Below are positions 23,793 through 31,995 of a stretch of DNA of 47,333 nucleotides, one piece after another. The notes under the pieces are model-generated. The model was not told the origin of the DNA and searched no databases. It worked only from the letters and a program-made list of their open reading frames with translations. Position 1 is the stretch's first letter. Each line of letters starts with the position of its first letter. Made by a program: the position numbers and the translations under genes. The stretch covers positions 1-47,333 of the forward strand of contig ONMU01000017.1 in the NCBI GenBank assembly GCA_900319035.1, given 5' to 3'. The DNA is from an uncultured Bacteroidales bacterium (GTDB lineage: Bacteria > Bacteroidota > Bacteroidia > Bacteroidales > Paludibacteraceae).

Positions 23793-25004
23793 CGTCGGAT
23801 ACCACGCCGAGACGAAGCCAAGCGCCAAGACGATGAGAGCCACGAGGAGGATGTCCGCCGCTTGTACCTGAACGGGGTAGGCGGAGATGATATATTGTCC
23901 TTCGGCTCCTAATTTAAGCCAACCGAAGTATTGTTGTCCGAGGCAAAGGGCAACGCCGAGCACCAAGCCCGTGAGAGTGCCGAGCGAAGAGATAAACCAC
24001 CCTTCTAACAAGAAGATGCGGCGAATAGTAGGTTCGTCTGCTCCGAGATGCGAGAGGATGCGGATGTCTTCGCGTTTGTCGATGATGAGCATGGTGAGCG
24101 AACCGATGATATTAAAGCTGGCGATGAGCAGGATGAAAACCAGCAGCACGATCGTCAGCAGTTTCTCAATCCGCAGGATGCGGAAGAAATCCGCCTGTTG
24201 CTCATATCTGTCCAAAACCCGGTAACCCTCTCCGAGGGTTTGGGAGATTTGAGATTTGAAATTTGAAATTTGAGATTTGAGATTTACTCCCTCTTTGGGC
24301 TGAATGCGCAGGGCGGAAGCGGTGTGTTCGTCGTAGCCGAAGAGGCGTTGGGCGAGAGGGAGAGAGACGAGCATGAGCTGGTCATCGTACTCCAATTGGT
24401 TGATAGCGAAGGTACCGGCGATGAATGCATGTTCGTGACGGAGCGATTGATCGGGACGCAGGAGGTTGATGCGCCCTGTACGTTCCGGCGCATAGAGATG
24501 TAGCGCACCGGTGAAATGGGCGTTCATGCCTATCTGTGCCGCGAGTCCGCGACCCATGACAGCTCGCTCGAAAGCTCCGTCCCAGACGGAGTAGAACCCA
24601 TCGGTGATGATAGAGTCGATATGCGCGGTGCGGGCAAAGAGACTGTCCACACCCATGACGCGGGCAGGCAGTTGGTGGTCTTTGTAGCGAACGAGTGCCG
24701 TTTGCTCCAACTGCATCGAGATCGCCTCTATATCCTCGCGCGCGTACAAAGCAAGAACAGGGGCTGTGTCCGTGCGAAGGGTCTGACCCTCGACCGGCTG
24801 AACCAGCAGCACCGGATCGAACTCCGAGAAGAGTTGCTCCACCAGCACCCCAAAACCGTTCATCACACTCAGCACAGCTATCATGGCAGCCGTGACAACG
24901 GCTACCGCTGCGGCGCTGATGCCGGAAACGATATTGATGGCATTGTGCCCTTTCTTCGAGAAAAGGTACCGCCAAGCTATATGAGGCTCGAAAGTGCTGC
25001 GCAC
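23769..25004 (-). CDS. FtsX/LolC-type ABC transporter permease
   Basis: The 411-residue inner-membrane protein has the MacB/FtsX arrangement. One N-terminal helix (AVAVVTAAMIAVLSVMNGF) precedes a large periplasmic domain, then come three C-terminal helices starting near LLTIVLLVFILLIASFNIIG. The opening WRYLFSKKGHNAINIVSGIS is characteristic of LolC/LolE-like lipoprotein-releasing permeases. No ATPase gene is adjacent. The periplasmic domain has an in-frame low-complexity stretch, NLKSQISNFKSQISQ, from GAGATTTGA-type repeat DNA. The last codons run into a repeat tract, so the C-terminus VES may be set by the repeat. Confidence 0.85.
   Translation of the reverse strand: MRSTFEPHIAWRYLFSKKGHNAINIVSGISAAAVAVVTAAMIAVLSVMNGFGVLVEQLFSEFDPVLLVQPVEGQTLRTDTAPVLALYAREDIEAISMQLEQTALVRYKDHQLPARVMGVDSLFARTAHIDSIITDGFYSVWDGAFERAVMGRGLAAQIGMNAHFTGALHLYAPERTGRINLLRPDQSLRHEHAFIAGTFAINQLEYDDQLMLVSLPLAQRLFGYDEHTASALRIQPKEGVNLKSQISNFKSQISQTLGEGYRVLDRYEQQADFFRILRIEKLLTIVLLVFILLIASFNIIGSLTMLIIDKREDIRILSHLGADEPTIRRIFLLEGWFISSLGTLTGLVLGVALCLGQQYFGWLKLGAEGQYIISAYPVQVQAADILLVALIVLALGFVSAWYPTRKLRVES
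24236..24288 (-). repeat. In-frame tract in the permease gene (AAATCTC type)
   Basis: AAATCTCAAATTTCAAATTT-like units on the coding strand encode LKSQISNFKSQIS. The same AAATCTC unit fills the spacer upstream of rpe at 45.66 kb. Confidence 0.8.
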
Positions 25005-25011
25005 GGTAAAA

Positions 25012-25075
25012 CGTTAAACGTTCACTCGTTAATTCTTTAATTCTTTAATTCTTTAATTCGTTAACTCGTTACTTC
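25012..25075. repeat. TTAATTCTT tandem tract between rbfA and the permease gene
   Basis: Near-perfect tandem TTAATTCTT units, bordered by CGTTAACTCG-like variants, fill the spacer and end at the rbfA stop codon. Confidence 0.8.
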
Positions 25076-25413
25076 TTATCTCCCGCAAGTAACTGGTCTA
25101 TGCGCTCCATGCGGTCAATGGTCTCATCGAGATGGAAAATGACCTCGGGGATGATGCGCAGTTGGTGTCTCTCCAATGCACCTAACTCACCGCGGAAACG
25201 ATGGGTGTTCTCCTCGATGAGCTGCATCGTTTGCGCCACTTTCTCGTGCGGGAAGATAGAGAGGTAGATATGCGCTATCGCTAAATCGGGCGATACGCGA
25301 ACCTCACTCACGGAGATAAGCGTGCCCGAGAGGGTGCGCGCGTAGCGCAAGAGGATGTCGCTCATATCTTTCTGAATGAGCCTTGCGATCTTGTGTTGTC
25401 TTGTTGATTCCAT
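25069..25413 (-). CDS. rbfA: Ribosome-binding factor A
   Basis: This 114-residue single KH-like-domain protein helps mature the 30S subunit and acts on the 5' helix of 16S rRNA. It shows the family start ESTRQHKIARLIQKDMSDIL and the VRVSPDLAIAHIYLSIFP strand region, with ELG-x-LERHQLRIIPEVIFHL further on. Length and order fit the family well. It lies between rpmH and the FtsX-type permease gene, all on the same strand, in a ribosome and genome-maintenance neighbourhood. Confidence 0.93.
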   Translation of the reverse strand: MESTRQHKIARLIQKDMSDILLRYARTLSGTLISVSEVRVSPDLAIAHIYLSIFPHEKVAQTMQLIEENTHRFRGELGALERHQLRIIPEVIFHLDETIDRMERIDQLLAGDKK

Positions 25414-25510
25414 AAGCGTGTGTGTACGTGCGTGCGTACGTAATTACCAAACAAAGGGAAAGGAGACGCATCTCTTTTCCCTATTTGTCCATTGTCAATC
25501 TTAGTTGCAA

Positions 25511-25669
25511 TTAAAATTTGTGGCGTCCTTCGTCGGCAACTGTCAGTTTCTTACGACCTTTTGCACGGCGTGCAGCCAATACGCGGCGACCATTTGCGGT
25601 AGCCATTCTCTCCAGAAAACCGTGTTTGTTACGGCGTTTACGCTGGGAAGGTTGGAATGTACGTTTCAT
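25511..25669 (-). CDS. rpmH: 50S ribosomal protein bL34
   Basis: This 52-residue basic protein of the large subunit begins [18 protein letters not shown], then [20 protein letters not shown] and ends [14 protein letters not shown]. The family core is unmistakable (FQPSxRKRxxxHGF, RMAT-x-NGRxVLAxRRAKGR). It has its own promoter: TACCTTTG at 25723-25730 on the minus strand, about 54 nt upstream. It is too short for ordinary ORF finding. Confidence 0.97.
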   Translation of the reverse strand: MKRTFQPSQRKRRNKHGFLERMATANGRRVLAARRAKGRKKLTVADEGRHKF

Positions 25670-25722
25670 TGTTTTAATCTATTTTATGCCCTTCACAGGG
25701 CGGGTTTATACCAAAAAGCGTG

Positions 25723-25730
25723 CAAAGGTA
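25723..25730 (-). promoter_or_regulatory. Promoter -7 box of rpmH (TACCTTTG)
   Basis: The minus strand reads TTGTACCTTTGCACGC about 54 nt before the rpmH start, with a T/A-rich -33 region further upstream. It fits the Bacteroidota TAnnTTTG consensus. Confidence 0.75.
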
Positions 25731-25798
25731 CAACATTTTTGCGACATGAGCAAATATTTTTGCATTTTTTTTACTTTTGTATGCATTTTTAGTGCTTT

Positions 25799-26410
25799 TT
25801 AGTCAAAAACTTCCATCAAAATGTCGAGTGAACGGGGTGTTTGCCATGTTTCGACGTGTTCTTGGAAATAGGCGCACATGGCGCGAAGTTGTGCTTGTCG
25901 TTCGGCACGAGTGAGGGGTGTTTTGAGAAGTGCCCGATGTGCGGGTTCGTCGTCTTCGGGAATACCGAAACCCAATTGGGCGGCAAAACCGGCGAGGAAC
26001 GCCAAATGGAAATTCTGCGGTTCGTCACTCTCTCCGAGCATCTCTACGGCGTGTTCCAGAAAATCGAACATCGGCTCGTCGGGCATCGGATGCCGCAGGA
26101 CGTGGTAGAGCACTTCGGCGATGAAGAGGCGGACGGACTGTTTGTAGAGATCACTGGCGCTGTTAGACCGCTTCGCTGACAGACCGCTTCGCTGACAGAC
26201 TTCTTTGATGGCGGGCGGTTTCAGGGGATCATTGGTAGCAGTGATCTGGACGAGGGAGAAAGGCATATACATGCCGATAGGGTGTTTGCGTCCGAGACCA
26301 TACACCATATAATTAACGCGCCCGCCCGCACGCGTATAGGCGTGCAGTACGTGCGCTTTGTCGGAATGCGGCTGCAGCGACAGTACTATCGCATCAGTCG
26401 TGACAGACAT
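25799..26410 (-). CDS. recO: DNA repair protein RecO with an in-frame repeat insert
   Basis: RecO loads RecA with RecR at gaps. The N-terminal OB-fold region (TTDAIVLSLQPHSDKAHVLH) and the helical C-terminal region (SVRLFIAEVLYHVLRH, then FHLAFLAGFAAQLGFGI) match the Bacteroidota family, at a short 203 residues. Between them the sequence CQRSGLSAKRSNSASDLYK is not family-like. It is encoded by tandem 16 bp DNA units that also occur in DUF5686, so it is probably an insertion in the linker. The Cys cluster of some RecO proteins is absent. The start overlaps the end of the upstream metallophosphoesterase gene by 17 nt. Confidence 0.88.
   Translation of the reverse strand: MSVTTDAIVLSLQPHSDKAHVLHAYTRAGGRVNYMVYGLGRKHPIGMYMPFSLVQITATNDPLKPPAIKEVCQRSGLSAKRSNSASDLYKQSVRLFIAEVLYHVLRHPMPDEPMFDFLEHAVEMLGESDEPQNFHLAFLAGFAAQLGFGIPEDDEPAHRALLKTPLTRAERQAQLRAMCAYFQEHVETWQTPRSLDILMEVFD
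26152..26200 (-). repeat. In-frame LTAxRS-type repeat in recO
   Basis: The coding strand contains GTCTGTCAGCGAAGCG twice in tandem, then GTCTAACAGCGCCAGT. It is translated CQRSGLSAKRSNSAS. The unit and the peptide match those in DUF5686. Confidence 0.82.
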
Positions 26411-27371
26411 AGAGGGAATCGATGACTTGTCCGTCAGAGCGACGGTAAGTCTTGAAGGTCATGTTTACGCCGTTATAGGGCACATGCAGCACCGAATAGG
26501 TCTGGGCTGTATCTGTGACCTGCGGCTGAAAATGGTAGCGTTGCTCTTTGCCTTTGCCGGACGCGTTGAGAACGACGAAAGGTGTGCGGCGCATGTAACT
26601 GTGGTCATGCCCGGCTACCGCGAGGTCAACCTCGGAGAGCGCGTGACGGAAAGTAGCATAGATGAGGCTGTTGAACCGTCCTTTGGCAACCGAGAGCACA
26701 GGGTGATGCATCATCACCACCACATAGCGGTCTCCGGCAGTGCTCATCGCCTCGCGCAGCCATGTGAGCGTCCGCGTCAGATAGACCAGACGTACAAGGG
26801 GATTAGAGTCGATGACGATATAGCGCAGATGCCGAAAATCGACATAGTAATGTTTGCCGGGCACGCCTTCGGGACCGTTGCACGGTTGTGGGAAAGTCTC
26901 ACTCCAGACGGGAGAGAGGGTCTTATGGATGCCCTTGGAATACTCGTGGTTGCCGGGACAATTGATGACCGGCAGACCGCAAAGCTGGCTTGCCGTCCAT
27001 TCGCGCAGTAAGAGCTGACGGTAGTAGTTCTGACCGCGATGCATCCAATCGCCCACTTGTACTACCGCATCTGCCTCCGGCACACGGGCTGCGAGGGAGT
27101 CGTAGTCTTCGCGCGAGAGGCGGTTATGGATGTCTCCGAGCATGATCAGGTCGAGCGACAGAGGGGAGACGGTGTCTAACCACCCCTCCTCTGAATAGAC
27201 GAAACCCGGCACGGTGTCTTGCTTAAAAGTAGGGAAGACATAATCGATCGTGTCACCGGTCCACTGCGGTTCGGCAGGCATTCCGAACCAAGCTTGCCAA
27301 CGGAGGGCGCAGATGACTACGCCCACCGTCAGCAAGAGGCTTGGAATCAGTATTTTAACCCAGCGTTTCAT
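26394..27371 (-). CDS. Calcineurin-like metallophosphoesterase, membrane-anchored
   Basis: The 325-residue protein starts with a basic residue pair and a single hydrophobic helix (ILIPSLLLTVGVVICAL), probably a signal anchor. The metal-binding motifs are in order: GDIHNR, then VVQVGDWMHRG, CPGNHEYSKG, and AGHDHSYMR. The substrate is unknown; the family includes phosphodiesterases, nucleotidases and UDP-sugar hydrolases. It sits in a tight chain with DUF3127 upstream (1 nt overlap) and recO downstream (17 nt overlap), so expression is likely coupled with theirs. Confidence 0.9.
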   Translation of the reverse strand: MKRWVKILIPSLLLTVGVVICALRWQAWFGMPAEPQWTGDTIDYVFPTFKQDTVPGFVYSEEGWLDTVSPLSLDLIMLGDIHNRLSREDYDSLAARVPEADAVVQVGDWMHRGQNYYRQLLLREWTASQLCGLPVINCPGNHEYSKGIHKTLSPVWSETFPQPCNGPEGVPGKHYYVDFRHLRYIVIDSNPLVRLVYLTRTLTWLREAMSTAGDRYVVVMMHHPVLSVAKGRFNSLIYATFRHALSEVDLAVAGHDHSYMRRTPFVVLNASGKGKEQRYHFQPQVTDTAQTYSVLHVPYNGVNMTFKTYRRSDGQVIDSLYVCHD

Positions 27372-27805
27372 TAGAAGGGCAGATCGCTCGTACCGTCTCC
27401 GGCAGATGCGTCAAAAGGATCTACATTAGCAACCTCTGCTTGAGGAGCAACCGGTTGAGCCGCGGGAGCGGGTGCTGCAGCCGGAGCAGCAGCTACAGGA
27501 GCTGCGGCAGGAGCAGGAGCAGCTGCCTGAGTCATATCACCTTGCTGGATGCGCCATGCGCGGATCGAGGTGTACCAACGACCGTTGAACTCGCGGCTCT
27601 CGATATCGAAACTGATGGTTACTAACTGGTCAATCTCGCAGGGGTTCTGTTTGATACGATCCTCACCGAACACCTCGAAATGTACCTTACGGGGGTATTG
27701 ATCGAGGGTCTCGAGTACGTAGCCTTGCAGTTTCCACGGGTTGCCGTTACGTCCCACACCTTCTTGCGGTGGGAGAACTTGTATTACTTTACCAACTAAC
27801 TCCAT
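27371..27805 (-). CDS. DUF3127-domain protein with Ala/Pro-rich tail
   Basis: Residues 1-92 match DUF3127, an OB-fold-like domain that starts MELVGKVIQVLPPQEG and includes KVHFEVFGEDRIKQNPCEID. The last third is a low-complexity Ala/Pro linker ending in VDPFDASAGDGTSDLPF. The layout recalls single-stranded-DNA-binding proteins, which have an OB-fold, a flexible tail and an acidic end, so a nucleic-acid-binding role is plausible but unproven. It lies 3 nt after pgk. Confidence 0.88.
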   Translation of the reverse strand: MELVGKVIQVLPPQEGVGRNGNPWKLQGYVLETLDQYPRKVHFEVFGEDRIKQNPCEIDQLVTISFDIESREFNGRWYTSIRAWRIQQGDMTQAAAPAPAAAPVAAAPAAAPAPAAQPVAPQAEVANVDPFDASAGDGTSDLPF

Positions 27806-27808
27806 GGC

Positions 27809-29059
27809 TTACTCTCCTTTGATTGCTGCTACACCCGGGAGGATCTTGCCTTCGATAGCCTCGAGGAGGGCACCACCACCGGTAGAGATATACGAAACTT
27901 TGTCAGCGAGACCGAATTTGTTAACGCACGCTACGGAGTCACCACCGCCGATGAGCGAGAATGCGCCTTCAGCAGTAGCCTCTGCGATAGCTTCACCGAT
28001 AGCGCGGCTACCGTCGCAGAAATTATCGAACTCGAAGACACCTGCAGGACCGTTCCAGAGGATTGTCTTAGCGCCTTTGATAGCATTGCGGAAGTTCTTC
28101 TGTGCCTCAGGACCTGCATCAAGACCTTCCCAACCCTCCGGAATAGCGTTGGACGGGAATACTTTCTGGTTAGCGTCGTTGCTGAACGAGTCAGCGCAGA
28201 TAGCATCCGGAGCGAGTACGAGCTCTACGCCGTTTTTCTTAGCCAACTCCTCTACTCCGAGAGCTACGTCCAGTTTGTCGAGCTCTACGATAGAGCCACC
28301 GATCTCACCGCCGTGCGCCTTAGCGAAGGTATAGGTCATACCACCGCAGAGGATGAGTTTGTCCACTTTGCCGAGCAGGTTCTCGATAATGCCGATCTTC
28401 GACGATACTTTCGAACCGCCCATGATAGCTACGAACGGACGTTTGATGTCTTTGAGAATAGCGTCCACAGCTGCTACCTCTTTCTCCATGAGGAAGCCGA
28501 GCATCTTGTTGTCTGCATCGAAATAGTCAGCGATGACAGCGGTAGATGCATGTTTGCGGTGAGCGGTACCGAAAGCGTCCATGACGTAGCAGTCAGCGTA
28601 CGAAGCGAGGGTCTTAGCGAACTCTTTCTGGCGCGCTTTCATCTCTTTCTTAGCAGGCTCGTAAGCGGGATCTTCTTTCTCGATGCCGACGGGTTTGCCT
28701 TCCTCCTCCGGATAGAAACGGAGGTTCTCGAGAAGCAGTACCTCGCCCGGTTTGAGGGCAGCTGCTTGTGCTTGAGCCTTAGCGCAGTCTTCTGCGAACT
28801 GTACAGGGCGACCGAGCGCAGCAGCTACTGCATCTACGATCTGGCTGAGGCTGAACTTAGCCTGTACTTTGCCTTTGGGTTTGCCCATGTGGCTCATGAT
28901 GATGAGGGCACCGCCTTCATCAAGGATGTGTTTGAGAGTCGGCAGCGCACCGCGAATACGGGTGTCGTCTGTGATCTTACCATTTTCATCCAGAGGTACG
29001 TTGAAATCTACACGTACGATCGCCTTCTTACCGGCGAATTTGTAATCTTTGATAGTCAT
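27809..29059 (-). CDS. pgk: Phosphoglycerate kinase
   Basis: This 416-residue glycolytic enzyme transfers a phosphate from 1,3-bisphosphoglycerate to ADP. It shows [18 protein letters not shown] at the substrate site, SHMGKPKG, and the C-terminal nucleotide loop [14 protein letters not shown] short insertion typical of Bacteroidota enzymes lies in the N-terminal domain. It uses favoured codons, as expected for a highly expressed gene. It leads a compact minus-strand run to recO. The spacer upstream is filled by TTTACGATT repeats. Confidence 0.97.
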   Translation of the reverse strand: MTIKDYKFAGKKAIVRVDFNVPLDENGKITDDTRIRGALPTLKHILDEGGALIIMSHMGKPKGKVQAKFSLSQIVDAVAAALGRPVQFAEDCAKAQAQAAALKPGEVLLLENLRFYPEEEGKPVGIEKEDPAYEPAKKEMKARQKEFAKTLASYADCYVMDAFGTAHRKHASTAVIADYFDADNKMLGFLMEKEVAAVDAILKDIKRPFVAIMGGSKVSSKIGIIENLLGKVDKLILCGGMTYTFAKAHGGEIGGSIVELDKLDVALGVEELAKKNGVELVLAPDAICADSFSNDANQKVFPSNAIPEGWEGLDAGPEAQKNFRNAIKGAKTILWNGPAGVFEFDNFCDGSRAIGEAIAEATAEGAFSLIGGGDSVACVNKFGLADKVSYISTGGGALLEAIEGKILPGVAAIKGE

Positions 29060-29148
29060 AATGTTAATATTTTAAAAATTTACGATTTGACGATTTACGA
29101 TTTACGATTTATTTACGATTTAATTTTATTTACGATTTAGTCAATTTG
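29060..29148. repeat. TTTACGATT repeat tract upstream of pgk
   Basis: The spacer between the DUF6242-type gene and pgk is mostly near-tandem TTTACGATT units. Any pgk promoter must lie in or beyond this tract; no TAnnTTTG box is clear. Confidence 0.8.
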
Positions 29149-30507
29149 TCATTTCTTCCAATCGATGGAGTTGAGGCGGCCTTTATAGACATCGCTATAG
29201 GTCGTTTTGGCGTCTTGTCCACCGAAGAGGTAAATGTTGTTATCACGCACGATAGCGTTCTGTTTCTGCCGTGCCTGATAAGCTTCGGGCAGTTGGTTCT
29301 TGGCAGTGTCGGCTTTGGTCCAAGTGAGTCCTTCGTCTTTGGACATGAGGATGTCGCGACCGAAATACTTAGCCTGATCATCGACGCCACCGAAGAGGAG
29401 CAGTTGGTTGTTGTAATAGACGATGGAGATGCCGGTGAGGCCTTTGAAGGAGGAGCGATCCATGGAAAACTCCTGCAAGCGATACCCGTTGTTCTCCTTG
29501 ATATGCGTGGAGTACTCGAGGTTCCAACGGGTGTTGAGGGATTTACCGTTCTCCGCAAAACCGCCGATGATCATCGCTCTCTCGCGCATACTGGAACTGA
29601 GGAAAGTGACGGTAGCAAAATCGCTGATGGGGAACTCGTTGGCAGGCATGAGACCACTTGGTGTGATGGTGTCTGCTTGCAGGTACGCTAACTCGTAGTC
29701 GCGTTCGTCGGTGCCGGTCAGCATCCAAACAAGGTCGTTCCAGTACAGAAGCATGGTAGCAATAGGACGGGACATTTTTTTAGCCGTCCAGTTGTAGATG
29801 TCGGTACTGGAGTAGAGGGTGCTGTCCTGAGCGTAATAGAGGGTGTATTCGTTTTTGATAGTGTCGTTCTTACAAACTATCTGACGCACTTTGGTACCGG
29901 CAGGGAGTCCGTTCAGTTTAGTAGGAAGTGACCAGTTGATGCCGTCCGGCGAACGCCAAGCGGATATATAGAAACCATCGGAGGCGAGCATGACAAACTC
30001 ATGACCGAACTCGACGACGCGTTGCTCGCTATCGTAGTTGCCGTAGATACTGGATTCAAGTTCCTGCCAAGTATAGAGATCCGGATCCGCCTGATGAACC
30101 GTAGCACGTATCTCGTAGGTCTTGGTGTTGGTCTTATCCTGCGAACGGATAGAGAGGTAGATAGGCGTGCGGGTGAAATCGAGGGTGTCGTAACCGGTGA
30201 GGGTATAGACGGTGTCGCGCATGCGAAGGAAAGCTGCACTTGGTGTAGTAGCGAACATAAAACGCGGAACGACGCGTTTGAGGCTCGTGCCGTAGAGCAT
30301 GGAGTCTTTGTTCCAGACGAGTCCGGTGTCATTGCGTTCCTCGATGGTGAAGACAGCTTTCGACAAACCGGGCATGGTGTCGTTTTTGACGAAAGCGAAA
30401 GCGGTGAGTCGGGCTACCGATTTGTCCACCTGAGTACTGTCACTTTTCTTACATCCGGTCAAAATAACCAGCGTAAATGCCAAAGATATATATAAAATTC
30501 GTTTCAT
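29149..30507 (-). CDS. DUF6242-type lipoprotein with Kelch-like repeats
   Basis: This 452-residue lipoprotein has an N-terminal signal and lipobox LTGC. An immunoglobulin-like N-terminal domain (to about 140) is followed by a beta-propeller-like region with recurring strands such as RQIVCKNDTIKNEYTLYYA and ETRWNLEYS-like units, ending in NNIYLFGGQDAKTTYSDVY. The closing YLFGG motif is typical of Kelch units. It matches DUF6242 lipoproteins of Bacteroidales, whose role is unknown. It is divergently transcribed from the 5-formyl-THF cyclo-ligase gene. Confidence 0.8.
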   Translation of the reverse strand: MKRILYISLAFTLVILTGCKKSDSTQVDKSVARLTAFAFVKNDTMPGLSKAVFTIEERNDTGLVWNKDSMLYGTSLKRVVPRFMFATTPSAAFLRMRDTVYTLTGYDTLDFTRTPIYLSIRSQDKTNTKTYEIRATVHQADPDLYTWQELESSIYGNYDSEQRVVEFGHEFVMLASDGFYISAWRSPDGINWSLPTKLNGLPAGTKVRQIVCKNDTIKNEYTLYYAQDSTLYSSTDIYNWTAKKMSRPIATMLLYWNDLVWMLTGTDERDYELAYLQADTITPSGLMPANEFPISDFATVTFLSSSMRERAMIIGGFAENGKSLNTRWNLEYSTHIKENNGYRLQEFSMDRSSFKGLTGISIVYYNNQLLLFGGVDDQAKYFGRDILMSKDEGLTWTKADTAKNQLPEAYQARQKQNAIVRDNNIYLFGGQDAKTTYSDVYKGRLNSIDWKK

Positions 30508-30553
30508 TTGTATAATTTTGTCTTTTTTTCTTGCATGTTTCGGAAAAAAGTTG

Positions 30554-30561
30554 TAATTTTG
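30554..30561 (+). promoter_or_regulatory. Promoter -7 box (TAATTTTG)
   Basis: TTGTAATTTTGCAGCCC lies 44 nt upstream of the cyclo-ligase start and fits the Bacteroidota consensus with a weaker -7 match. Confidence 0.65.
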
Positions 30562-30604
30562 CAGCCCAAAACACGATTACAGATCTCAATAACTATTTTT
30601 TACT

Positions 30605-31207
30605 ATGTTGTTTGATTCTCAAATACATGATTTTTTGTCGTGGCTTCCATGGGTTCGCATCCGTCGTGAGCAATCTGCCATGCGTGCTATCGTGGAGCAA
30701 CGTCGCCGTATTTTAACCAAGGATGAGGTAGCTGCGGATTCGGCTCGTATCATTGCTCAGATTGAGCAGATGTCGGCTTTCCGTGAGGCTCACGTGGTGA
30801 TGATGTATTATCCGGTTCATAACGAGGTGGACTTGCGTCCGCTTCTCGAGAAATACGGAGACCAAAAAACGTTTCTTTTCCCCGTTACCCATCGTTACTC
30901 GATGGAGGTTCGTCCGTATGACGGCGAGGATATGATGCGTAAGGGTCGTTTGGGCGTTCCCGAACCTCAGACTCCGACTTACAAGGGGCATATTGATCTG
31001 ATGCTCGTTCCCGGCGTAGTGTTCGACCGTCATTGCAACCGTATCGGCCGTGGAGGAGGGTATTACGACAAGTTCCTTGCCAAGTATCCGAACGTTAAGA
31101 AAGTGGGCGTCTGCTATGCGTTTCAGTTGAAGAAACACGAGATCCCGCATATCTGGCGTGACCGGAAGGTGGATCGAGTAGTTACCCCTCAGCAGACCAT
31201 TGGATAG
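30605..31207 (+). CDS. 5-formyltetrahydrofolate cyclo-ligase
   Basis: The enzyme converts 5-formyl-THF to 5,10-methenyl-THF with ATP. The 200-residue protein has the Arg/Lys-rich start (MRAIVEQRRRILTKDE), the central MMYYPVHNEVDLRPLL, and the family signature LVPGVVFD followed by RIGRGGGYYDKFL. The first 25 residues before MRAIVE are hydrophobic and not family-like, so a start at the ATG giving MRAIVE (30680) is possible. The ATG at 30605 follows the promoter better. Its 3' end overlaps the convergent unknown gene by 26 nt. Confidence 0.93.
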   Translation: MLFDSQIHDFLSWLPWVRIRREQSAMRAIVEQRRRILTKDEVAADSARIIAQIEQMSAFREAHVVMMYYPVHNEVDLRPLLEKYGDQKTFLFPVTHRYSMEVRPYDGEDMMRKGRLGVPEPQTPTYKGHIDLMLVPGVVFDRHCNRIGRGGGYYDKFLAKYPNVKKVGVCYAFQLKKHEIPHIWRDRKVDRVVTPQQTIG

Positions 31208-31949
31208 TGGGCTGCATATCCTGTATCCGTTTGAGCTCTCTGTCGGTTTCGGCGGAGAGTTTTCTTTCGCCCTTACGGTAGTAATAGATGACGCCGTAAA
31301 GTTGGCATTTCATCATTCGCTCATAGGGCAGAAGCTCTTTATAGTAGTCCTCCACGAGGTTCCAGATATTGAGGATGATCTCGTCCGCCTGTGCGCGCAG
31401 AGGTTCCAGATTATCGTGTACGCGTTCGTTGTTCTGGACGTGGAAGGTGTGTTGGCGTTGGTGCTCGCAGAAGATGTCGTAGTGAACCTTCACCTTGTTG
31501 ATGGCGGGGTTGTAGATCGGGAAACCGCCATTAGCCATTCTTTTCTGCTCCCCTTCGATGATGTTCTTTCCCCAGACAAGAAGGTTCTCTTCGGTGGACA
31601 GATCCGGCACGATGTTCTCATGCGGATCGAGCCCGTAGAGCAGTTTCTGTTCCTTCTTGATCTCTCCGCGGATGACAGCCAAGTTGAGCACTTGGATGAA
31701 ATGGGAGATATACATACGTGCGTTCTGCACGATGTGACGGTACTGCTTATTGGCGTTGACGGTGGAGGTGTAGTTGTCTTTAGACTGCATCACCACGTTC
31801 TCAAACGACACCAGAAAACGCTGCGCTTCACTCTGCACTTTATAGGGCAGAACCTGCTCCATGTAGTCAGCACTCTGCGCACGCTGGATCGCGTTCTGCA
31901 AGGCGTGTAACCGCGCCAAGTCTGTGTTGGGTAATCGACGGTAAGGCAT
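31182..31949 (-). CDS. Conserved hypothetical protein, 255 residues
   Basis: I do not recognise the family. The protein is soluble, mostly helical and rich in charged residues and Gln (LARLHALQNAIQRAQSADYM, KELLPYERMMKCQLYGVIYY). It has no signal peptide or membrane segment, and no catalytic motif stands out. It is the third gene downstream of ddl and the polyprenyl synthetase, separated from the latter by a TTTACGATT tract. It ends by overlapping the cyclo-ligase gene tail to tail, so transcripts from the two strands may interfere. Confidence 0.8.
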   Translation of the reverse strand: MPYRRLPNTDLARLHALQNAIQRAQSADYMEQVLPYKVQSEAQRFLVSFENVVMQSKDNYTSTVNANKQYRHIVQNARMYISHFIQVLNLAVIRGEIKKEQKLLYGLDPHENIVPDLSTEENLLVWGKNIIEGEQKRMANGGFPIYNPAINKVKVHYDIFCEHQRQHTFHVQNNERVHDNLEPLRAQADEIILNIWNLVEDYYKELLPYERMMKCQLYGVIYYYRKGERKLSAETDRELKRIQDMQPTIQWSAEG

Positions 31950-31951
31950 CT

Positions 31952-31995
31952 TGTTATTATTTACGATTTACAAATTTACGATTTACGATTTAATT
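31952..31995. repeat. TTTACGATT repeat tract
   Basis: Near-tandem ATTTACGATTTAC units fill the 45 nt between the unknown gene and the polyprenyl synthetase gene, the same unit as near 5.13 and 29.1 kb. Confidence 0.8.

Noticed and set aside
27440-27530. Ala/Pro-rich repeats in the DUF3127 gene as another in-frame repeat insertion
   Set aside because: This is an ordinary low-complexity linker built from GCAGCT/GCTCCT codons common in tails of nucleic-acid-binding proteins, and the unit does not match any spacer tract.
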